A stretch of DNA of 21,434 nt from Bacteroidales bacterium UBA6244 (GTDB lineage Bacteria; Bacteroidota; Bacteroidia; Bacteroidales; F082), in the NCBI GenBank assembly GCA_002440885.1, contig DJVY01000185.1, positions 4,338-25,771 of the forward strand. The letters run 5' to 3'. Both the position numbers and the translations under genes were made by a program. Below, one piece after another: positions 16,674 through 21,434 of the stretch. The notes under the pieces were generated by a model. It was given only the letters and a program-made list of their open reading frames with translations, searched no databases and had not been told where the DNA came from. The stretch's first letter is position 1. Each line of letters opens with the position of its first letter.

Positions 16674-16940
16674 ATGAAGAAAAAATTATTATTGGGTATT
16701 TTTGCCCTTGTACTCCTGACAGCCACAGGCTACGGAGTGTGTGAAAATTTGAAAAGTAACGTCAATCTTTCTGACCTGGCATTGAGTAACGTGGAAGCAC
16801 TTGCTAATGGAGAAGGGAGCTGTACATCGAGACAATTGAATCTAAACCGATTAGAGCTGACAGGAAGAATGAATTGTAATTCTTATTTTACCCTATTGGT
16901 CCCTCTACCACCAATTCCCCACGAAACCATAATACTATGA
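16674..16940 (+). CDS. NVEALA-family small secreted peptide, probably with an altered C-terminus
   Basis: An 88-aa product. It has an N-terminal hydrophobic signal (MKKKLLLGIFALVLLTATGY), then LSDLALSNVEALANGEGSC with the family-defining NVEALA motif at 39-44. Family members are short Bacteroidota peptides, usually with a Cys-rich tail; their function is poorly known. Here the tail after residue 50 has only one more Cys (residue 68), and residues 70-88 are read from DNA that is antisense to the last beta strand of the convergent outer-membrane gene. The ending is therefore probably not native, pointing to a 3' truncation or fusion. An ACACT/AGTGT dyad lies about 35 nt upstream. No TAnnTTTG element is obvious in the upstream gap. 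Confidence 0.75.
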   Translation: MKKKLLLGIFALVLLTATGYGVCENLKSNVNLSDLALSNVEALANGEGSCTSRQLNLNRLELTGRMNCNSYFTLLVPLPPIPHETIIL

Positions 16941-18127
16941 ATAAATCCGTCCATAGGCTGGGATATGTCTCCTCTCCCATCCAAACTTCTGCTAAAATTT
17001 GGCATCCTGTATGTGTATCTCACACTTATCCTGCTCCAGCTACCATCTGAACCCATTTCATAATAATCAAGCTTGGGTATTTTAAACTTATAATCAAAGC
17101 CAAACCCAACTTGTGGAAACCATGAATTGAGCTGAAGCTTTTCAAGCTCAGGAATCTCCTTGTAAACGTTTTGTGAAGTAGAAAAACCGATGTAACCGCC
17201 ACCTATAAAAGGATATATACTTACCCTTTTTGTATCAACCAGCAGATACCCGGCATTCAAATAACCAAGTCCAAGTGTTGCTGAAGAACTGTTTGCCCAG
17301 GTTACGCCATTTATTTTGATGTCATCATCGAGAGTATGACCTGAAAATCCAAAACCAAAAATGCCCACCAACTTTTTATATCGTAAATCCAAAGCCATCT
17401 CTACGCCGACACCGGTACTGAAATAATCGCTTAAATTGCCTGTTGGAACAACTGCACCAAGACCGATCATATCCCAATAAAATGCCCATGGTGATGGTTC
17501 AAATTTATACCTGATTGTTTCTCGAATGATCGTTTCGTAAGGACTATCGGGATATTTATCCAGAAACTGATCGGAAAGGTCATTGATATAGGCAGTCTGT
17601 TCCGACTCAAAATCAATGCTGTTACCAAGTCCGGCCCTTATAATATCCTCCAGTTGCAACATCAAAAACTCCTTATCCATATCAGAAATATTGCTTTCCT
17701 TAATGAACAAAAGTAACATGTCTTTATTTTCAACTGTTTGTTGTAATAGTGTTGTAAACATATTGTCAGTAGCAGCAAGAATTCTAACAGAATTAGAAAC
17801 CGGAAGTGTAAAATCAACTTGCTTGATAAAATCAATCAGTTCATCATACTCCTCTGTCCAGTAGAGAATATAAATATACTCGATGGGATAAAACGTGTTA
17901 TAAATATTGCCGCCGTTCTCTTCAAGTAGCAAGTCCTTAACCTCTTTCACCTTAAACAGATCACTTTTTTCAAAATGATCCAGTAGCAAACGCCTGCCCT
18001 TATCTAAAAAGTCGTGTTTGGATTGTTCGTAGTTTAAAATTTCACTTCGGAGTGAATCATTTTGGGAAAATGAATTCAGTGAAAGCAGTGCAATCAAAAG
18101 AGTAGCAAATAGTAGTCTTAATTTCAT
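16883..18127 (-). CDS. Outer-membrane protein: helical N-domain plus C-terminal beta-barrel
   Basis: A 414-aa protein with a clean signal peptide (residues 1-21, ending SFSQ). About 25-220 is predominantly helical and acidic with no recognised motif. About 225-414 alternates short hydrophobic/aromatic strands (GLGAVVPTGNLSDYFSTGVG, FGFGFSGHTLDD, YPFIGGGYIGFSTS) and looks like an outer-membrane beta-barrel of about eight strands. The function is unknown. It lies 25 nt downstream of another outer-membrane barrel gene on the same strand, so they are probably cotranscribed. Its 3' end overlaps the 3' end of the convergent NVEALA gene by 58 nt. The final residues (GIGGRGTNRVK) follow what looks like the last strand, so the stop is plausible. 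Confidence 0.7.
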   Translation of the reverse strand: MKLRLLFATLLIALLSLNSFSQNDSLRSEILNYEQSKHDFLDKGRRLLLDHFEKSDLFKVKEVKDLLLEENGGNIYNTFYPIEYIYILYWTEEYDELIDFIKQVDFTLPVSNSVRILAATDNMFTTLLQQTVENKDMLLLFIKESNISDMDKEFLMLQLEDIIRAGLGNSIDFESEQTAYINDLSDQFLDKYPDSPYETIIRETIRYKFEPSPWAFYWDMIGLGAVVPTGNLSDYFSTGVGVEMALDLRYKKLVGIFGFGFSGHTLDDDIKINGVTWANSSSATLGLGYLNAGYLLVDTKRVSIYPFIGGGYIGFSTSQNVYKEIPELEKLQLNSWFPQVGFGFDYKFKIPKLDYYEMGSDGSWSRISVRYTYRMPNFSRSLDGRGDISQPMDGFIHSIMVSWGIGGRGTNRVK

Positions 18128-18152
18128 GGATTGAAGTTGTTGATCATTTTTC

Positions 18153-18737
18153 TCAGAAATAGACTGAAAGTCCTACTGAGCCGCCCAAGCCTTTCGTTGA
18201 GTATCTGTATTTGGTATTTTCTGAAGTTCGTGCACTCAGCTCAGCATACTCTGCCATCAGATCAATGGAAATATTATTGCTTAGAAAAAATGCAGCTCCA
18301 ATTCCACCTGCCCAGTTGAAACCACTAAATGACATGCTTTCCATCGAAACATTTGCATATCCGGCACCCAAAGCTACAAACGGACGTATCATTTTTTTTG
18401 TGGGGAAGTAATATGCAACAGTAGGCATCAAGATAAACTCAGTAGTTTTACTTTGATAATCACCATCTGCAATCGAAAATGTAGCCTGGCCACCGATTGA
18501 AACGTTATCAATAACAAAATAACTCAAGCTTGGTGTAATTGAAAATGAATACCCATCCACATCCATCGCTTCTCTGTCACCGATGCTTATATTATCACCA
18601 TAAACACGATTCGAAAAATAAGCACCCTCAATTGAAGATCGCCCCGAAATAGAAAATTTCCCCTTCTCTGTTTGAGCAGTTATGAAAGTTGAGAACAAGC
18701 AGAATAGTACTGCAACAACTGATATTTTTTGTTTCAT
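18153..18737 (-). CDS. Outer-membrane beta-barrel protein (OMP_b-brl type)
   Basis: A 194-aa protein with a signal peptide (cleavage near FITAQ), followed by a small barrel. It has alternating amphipathic strands rich in Gly, Ser, Phe and Tyr, the phrases TPSLSYFVIDNVSIGGQATF, PFVALGAGYANVSM and GGIGAAFFLSNNISID, and it ends in the aromatic-terminal strand GGSVGLSVYF, whose final Phe is the usual outer-membrane assembly signal. Length and pattern fit the OmpX/OmpW-like eight-strand barrels common in Bacteroidota. It probably lies first in a two-gene operon with the larger barrel protein. A -7-like element sits about 120 nt upstream. The specific role is unknown. Confidence 0.82.
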   Translation of the reverse strand: MKQKISVVAVLFCLFSTFITAQTEKGKFSISGRSSIEGAYFSNRVYGDNISIGDREAMDVDGYSFSITPSLSYFVIDNVSIGGQATFSIADGDYQSKTTEFILMPTVAYYFPTKKMIRPFVALGAGYANVSMESMSFSGFNWAGGIGAAFFLSNNISIDLMAEYAELSARTSENTKYRYSTKGLGGSVGLSVYF

Positions 18738-18855
18738 CGATTTATCTTAATTAAAGCATTTTGGGTCTCGTCTTTAACTATGTTTGATCCAGTTGATGAA
18801 ATAGCGAAACTTGAATGTAAGTTTTAGCTTGTTTTAATATTGTGGAATATCGCAA

Positions 18856-18863
18856 CAAATGTA
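18856..18863 (-). promoter_or_regulatory. -7 element (TACATTTG) for the outer-membrane protein pair
   Basis: Read on the - strand this is TACATTTG, an exact match to TAnnTTTG. It lies about 120 nt upstream of the first barrel gene. A -33 TTTG at the usual spacing is not evident. Confidence 0.4.
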
Positions 18864-18936
18864 CATAAAAGTTTATACTTATACGAAGACCATAAATTAT
18901 AAGTTTTATCTCACTTAACTTCGTTTCGTTCGGAGG

Positions 18937-19023
18937 GCAGCCGGCACCATCGGCGGGCTGATCATGTCATTTGTCGGCATCTTTATCTTCCTACCGCTAC
19001 TGATGGCGAAGAAAGAATATTAA
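18937..19023 (+). pseudogene. Second RND pump tail: 28 C-terminal codons
   Basis: The frame reads AAGTIGGLIMSFVGIFIFLP and then LLMAKKEY before TAA. It matches the last helix of the RND remnant at 16338-16424, with about seven base differences over roughly 75 nt, mostly silent. It is therefore a diverged paralogue, not a fresh duplicate. No RND sequence lies before it, so it is a 5'-deleted scrap. Its stop overlaps the end of the opposite-strand ATPase remnant. Confidence 0.8.
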
Positions 19024-19295
19024 TCCTTCAAACAACCCAGCGGTACAACAAGTATTCCATCAGGACGTTTATAGGCATATCGTCCACCGGTAAGCACCAT
19101 CATAAAAGAGGGTTCGCCTATACGGGAAGTATCTACTTTATTTCTCAACCTCAAAAGACTTTCGGCAGCTTCATCAATCCGATGTTCCCCAAGTTTCACT
19201 TCCACTGGAGCCCATCTACCATCATGCAGAGAGACAATCATGTCAATTTCCAGATTATCTTTATCGCGATAATGAAAAATCTCCCCATAATTCAA
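19020..19295 (-). pseudogene. DUF4143-type ATPase, C-terminal remnant
   Basis: A 91-codon open stretch containing GEIFHYRDKDNLEIDMIVSL, RWAPVEVKLGEHRIDEAAES and MMVLTGGRYAYKRPDGILVV. This pattern is the C-terminal nuclease-like DUF4143 part of the Bacteroidota/archaeal AAA ATPases of about 400 residues. The ATPase domain is missing. The only start in frame is a TTG just after a TAG, and the coding homology ends where a duplicated 23-bp sequence begins. The gene was therefore cut by an insertion or deletion at about 19295. The stop TAA lies at the convergent end of the second RND tail. Confidence 0.72.
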
Positions 19296-19340
19296 CTACA
19301 AGAAATGTCGGAGTAAAACTACAAGAAATGTCGGAGTAAA
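19295..19340. repeat. Two tandem copies of a 23-bp sequence
   Basis: ACTACAAGAAATGTCGGAGTAAA occurs twice in exact tandem, immediately at the broken end of the DUF4143 remnant. Multiple short terminal repeats are a feature of some insertion sequences such as IS21-family ends, so this may be the scar of a lost element. No transposase is nearby to confirm it. Confidence 0.7.
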
Positions 19341-19450
19341 AATACAATGTATTCTGGTCTTAACATAAACCTTTAGTTACGATCACCCTATAAATTAACA
19401 CAACGCTATAAAACATCCCCTTATTGTAAACATATTTGTTGACAAATTGT

Positions 19451-19458
19451 TATATTTG
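19451..19458 (+). promoter_or_regulatory. -7 element (TATATTTG) upstream of the XRE-type gene
   Basis: An exact TAnnTTTG match 72 nt before the regulator ATG. A TTTG/TTGT stretch lies upstream, but its spacing does not fit the usual -33 distance well. A CTCAT-5 nt-ATGAG dyad just downstream could allow autoregulation. Confidence 0.55.
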
Positions 19459-19478
19459 CAGTGCAAAAAGCGACTAGT

Positions 19479-19493
19479 CTCATTATTTATGAG
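19479..19493. promoter_or_regulatory. Inverted repeat CTCAT/ATGAG, possible operator
   Basis: A 5-bp dyad with a 5-nt spacer, located between the -7 element and the start of the XRE-type gene. XRE antitoxin-like proteins often bind such dyads in their own promoters. The assignment rests on position and symmetry only. Confidence 0.3.
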
Positions 19494-19529
19494 CAAATAA
19501 ATTGTGTAACTCCGTGAACGTAAGAAAAA

Positions 19530-20087
19530 ATGTGGGATAGCGTGGGACAATATATTGAATATCTGATCAGAAATAGCGGATACAGTCAGTCTGACGTTGC
19601 GAGAGAAATAGGGGTGCCCCGGCAATCGCTCAGCTATGTGATTGCCGGACACCGTGACCTTTCCATGCCGCTGGCCTTGAAACTGGAATCTTTTTTCAAC
19701 CTGCATGAGGGAGAACTCCTAAAAAAACAGACAGCAGAAAATGTCCGTAATTACAAGCAGAAAATTAAAAACGAATTGGTCAAACGGTTGTTAGAAGTCA
19801 ATGCATTCTGGTCTTATGCCGCTGCCTCAACGGAAGATATTCCCGATGAGGAGCTGATAGAAAAGGTATTTATACACTTGGACATGTCTGATATAGCCAG
19901 ACTCTTTGAGATATATCAGCGGAACTATATCCACAAGGTTTGGAAGGAAAAGATGGTCATTCAGGGGGACTACCTTTTTAACCTGAATGTGATGATCGCC
20001 CTTTATTATTTCAACATAAAACAGCCGGAGAAATATCTCAGACAGGTTGAAAGGAAACATTTAAATAAAATCGTTGATTATGCGTAA
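19530..20087 (+). CDS. XRE-type helix-turn-helix regulator (antitoxin-like), apparently shortened
   Basis: A 185-aa product. Residues 5-60 form a Cro/C1-type HTH: GYSQSDVAREIGVPRQSLSY at 17-36 includes the recognition helix. A basic linker (70-90) follows. The C-terminal region (104-172: IPDEELIEKVFIHLDMSDIA, later KVWKEKMVIQGDYLFNLNVM) resembles the DUF6922-like domain I recall from Bacteroidota antitoxins that pair with AbiEii/AbiGii nucleotidyltransferase toxins. No toxin gene follows: the next gene is an unrelated hydrolase on the other strand. The frame continues open for 73 codons beyond the TAA at 20085-20087, so the protein may be a truncated form of a longer one. It could still bind DNA. 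The AbiEi-like assignment is moderate and the HTH assignment is strong. Confidence 0.72.
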   Translation: MWDSVGQYIEYLIRNSGYSQSDVAREIGVPRQSLSYVIAGHRDLSMPLALKLESFFNLHEGELLKKQTAENVRNYKQKIKNELVKRLLEVNAFWSYAAASTEDIPDEELIEKVFIHLDMSDIARLFEIYQRNYIHKVWKEKMVIQGDYLFNLNVMIALYYFNIKQPEKYLRQVERKHLNKIVDYA

Positions 20088-20309
20088 AGGTTTGACGAAC
20101 AAAACCGATGCAATCATCGGGAAAGAATTAATGCCGCATTGAAATATTCTCAACACAAGTTAAGCACCAAAAATATTGTGATGATATTATTATCAGATAG
20201 GTTCTTATCTGATATAAGTCTGGCACAACTTGAGCCAAAATATGATGTATCAAAAGAAGAGATGCGTGAATATATTCTCCAGAAACTGAAAAACGCCAAT
20301 TTTACCTGA
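20088..20309 (+). pseudogene. In-frame C-terminal continuation of the XRE-type gene after a stop
   Basis: Directly after TAA the same frame is open for 73 codons to TGA at 20307-20309. It looks like a protein domain (RINAALKYSQHKLSTKNIVM, then a likely helical stretch with YDVSKEEMREYILQKL). The simplest reading is a nonsense mutation such as CAA to TAA in a gene of about 259 codons. Alternatively it is a separate short gene without a good start. Confidence 0.5.
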
Positions 20310-20325
20310 ATTTAGATTTCTCGCA

Positions 20326-21204
20326 TCACTTCTCAATCATAACGATATCGCGCAACCAGGAGAGCACCCGGAAGGGCCATTCGTTCACCGTATGGCCGGT
20401 ATTGCGCAGTCCGTAACCGTGCCCACCGGAGGGATAGATGTGCAGGGCAGCGGGCACCTTTGCTTCCTTCAGCGCATAATAATAAAAAAGGCTACTGTTG
20501 ACATAGCTCTTGTCGTCTTCCGTCTGAATCAGGATGGTGGGCGGTGTGTTTTGGTCGACCTTCAGTTCGGGAGAGATGGAGAAATTTTCACCGGCGAGGT
20601 ATGCCGGGTAGACCAGAATGGTAAAGTCGGGACGCAGGCTCACCTCGTCGAAAGAATCGACTTTCGGATAGGTGCGCTCACCGTAGTTGGTGCTGGCTAC
20701 AGCTGAAAGATGTGCTCCGGCCGAGAAGCCCATCACGCCAATCTTATTTGCATCAATATTCCATTCAGCCGCATGGGCACGGGTGTAGGCGATGGCACGC
20801 TGCAAATCCTGCAGGGGTGCCGCATGCTTCTCCAGCCCTTCGCGGCGCGGCACACGGTATTTCACCAACACGCAGTTGATGCCAAAGCTGTTGAACCGTT
20901 TGCAAATCTCCGAGCCTTCGAGATTGTATGCCAGGATATTGTACCCCCCTCCGGGGTTCACGATGATGGTGGCACCCTTGTTGTTATCGGCGGGAGCCGG
21001 GTAGAAAGTCAGCGTGGGTTCATCCACATTGCTGATGCGCAGCACAGCGCAGCCAGCCACTCTGTTGCCACCCAGGTCGTCCACCTGTTTCATCTTCCCC
21101 GTTTCTCCCGGTGCACCGTTGGGAAATAAAAGCACCGGTTTTTCCTGTGATTGGATAGACATTGTTGCAAAGACAATAAAAAGCAGTAAAGCAATATTTC
21201 GCAT
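20326..21204 (-). CDS. Secreted alpha/beta-hydrolase (acetylxylan-esterase/lipase-like)
   Basis: A 292-aa protein with a signal peptide (residues 1-20, ending SIQSQ). The hydrolase core has the oxyanion-region phrase NPGGGY at 83-88, the nucleophile Ser161 in GFSAGAH, the acid Asp230 or Asp231 in TEDDKS, and His262 in SGGHGYG. All three catalytic positions are present, so it should be active. The overall pattern matches secreted BD-FAE/acetylxylan-esterase-like enzymes that remove acyl groups from plant polysaccharides; the exact substrate is not determined. It is transcribed alone, with a -7 element about 45 nt upstream, and its base composition is like the left backbone. It is convergent with the XRE-type gene. 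Confidence 0.85.
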   Translation of the reverse strand: MRNIALLLFIVFATMSIQSQEKPVLLFPNGAPGETGKMKQVDDLGGNRVAGCAVLRISNVDEPTLTFYPAPADNNKGATIIVNPGGGYNILAYNLEGSEICKRFNSFGINCVLVKYRVPRREGLEKHAAPLQDLQRAIAYTRAHAAEWNIDANKIGVMGFSAGAHLSAVASTNYGERTYPKVDSFDEVSLRPDFTILVYPAYLAGENFSISPELKVDQNTPPTILIQTEDDKSYVNSSLFYYYALKEAKVPAALHIYPSGGHGYGLRNTGHTVNEWPFRVLSWLRDIVMIEK

Positions 21205-21246
21205 AGTAGATAAATTTCAGTATGAAAATTGTGTGATTACCGATTG

Positions 21247-21254
21247 CAAATATA
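21247..21254 (-). promoter_or_regulatory. -7 element (TATATTTG) for the hydrolase gene
   Basis: On the - strand this reads TATATTTG, an exact TAnnTTTG match, about 43 nt upstream of the hydrolase ATG. A -33 TTTG is not visible at standard spacing. Confidence 0.5.
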
Positions 21255-21358
21255 ATACTTTTAACCATTTCTTCTGATCATGACCATTATTTTCGGTGCT
21301 TCATTCGGAACTATTTGACTCTTTTACTTTGAGATGCTTCATTTTGCCAAATACTCCG

Positions 21359-21366
21359 TATCTTTG
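21359..21366 (+). promoter_or_regulatory. -7 element (TATCTTTG) for the gene at the right edge
   Basis: An exact TAnnTTTG match located 24 nt before the ATG at 21391, which gives a very short leader. A TTTTG lies about 12 nt upstream, shorter than the usual -33 spacing. Confidence 0.55.
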
Positions 21367-21390
21367 CACCATAAATTACAATTGCAGCAA

Positions 21391-21434
21391 ATGGAGCAAA
21401 AACAATATCTGCTCGGCATGACGCTCGCCGAAAT
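21391..21434 (+). CDS. Start of a gene cut by the window edge, possibly rlmN
   Basis: Only 14 codons are visible: MEQKQYLLGMTLAE. The phrase LLGMTLAE resembles the opening of RlmN, the radical SAM 23S rRNA A2503 methyltransferase of Bacteroidota. A -7 element just upstream supports this start. Identity is tentative because so little is present; the next codons outside the window would settle it. Confidence 0.45.
   Translation, partial: MEQKQYLLGMTLAE

Noticed and set aside
19395..19706. Minus-strand frame across the XRE promoter and start
   Set aside because: It overlaps the HTH coding region and the promoter and has no recognisable domain.
20392..21129. Two + strand frames opposite the hydrolase
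   Set aside because: The - strand frame has a signal peptide and a complete catalytic triad; the + strand frames show no family features.

Overview
The window looks like a chromosomal segment of a Bacteroidota member, most likely a Bacteroidales. The evidence is: TAnnTTTG-type (-7) promoter motifs, almost no Shine-Dalgarno sequences, a NVEALA-family peptide gene, a head-GIN (DUF2807) protein, an IS4-family transposase with a DUF4372-like N-terminus, and outer-membrane beta-barrel genes. Base composition changes sharply along the window. The two ends (about 1-3240 and 20330-21434) and the RND remnant (about 15050-16445) are clearly GC-richer than the AT-rich block 3336-15050. This suggests accessory DNA inserted into, or recombined with, a core backbone.

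Left backbone (+ strand, 10-3237): a periplasmic adaptor, a TolC-type outer-membrane channel and a head-GIN repeat protein. They end at a strong hairpin (3288-3315) that can terminate transcription from both directions. The inner-membrane pump for the adaptor and channel is probably upstream of the window.

AT-rich island (3336-13186, all - strand): an apparent peptide/protein maturation and export cluster. In transcription order it holds a LanC-like protein lacking zinc ligands, a GT4 glycosyltransferase, a possibly frameshifted small ORF, a 174-aa leader-bearing protein with a papain/C39-like Cys-His-Asp pattern, a secreted protein of unknown function, a HlyD-type adaptor, a C39-peptidase ABC exporter (PCAT), and two GT2-type glycosyltransferases. 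My inference is that the 174-aa protein has its leader cleaved and is exported by the PCAT/HlyD pair, and that the three glycosyltransferases and the LanC-like protein modify it. No LanB/LanM dehydratase or radical SAM enzyme is visible.

Right half: a recombination-scarred zone. It contains an IS4-family element with a nonsense codon near the transposase start, a short decayed coding remnant, the C-terminal part of an RND efflux pump (15051-16445), a NVEALA peptide gene running into a convergent outer-membrane protein pair (16883-18737), a second 28-codon RND tail (18937-19023), and the C-terminal remnant of a DUF4143-type ATPase next to a duplicated 23-bp sequence. It ends with an XRE-type regulator whose reading frame continues for 73 codons past a stop.

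Right backbone: a secreted alpha/beta-hydrolase (- strand) and the first 14 codons of a + strand gene that may be rlmN, which runs off the window edge.
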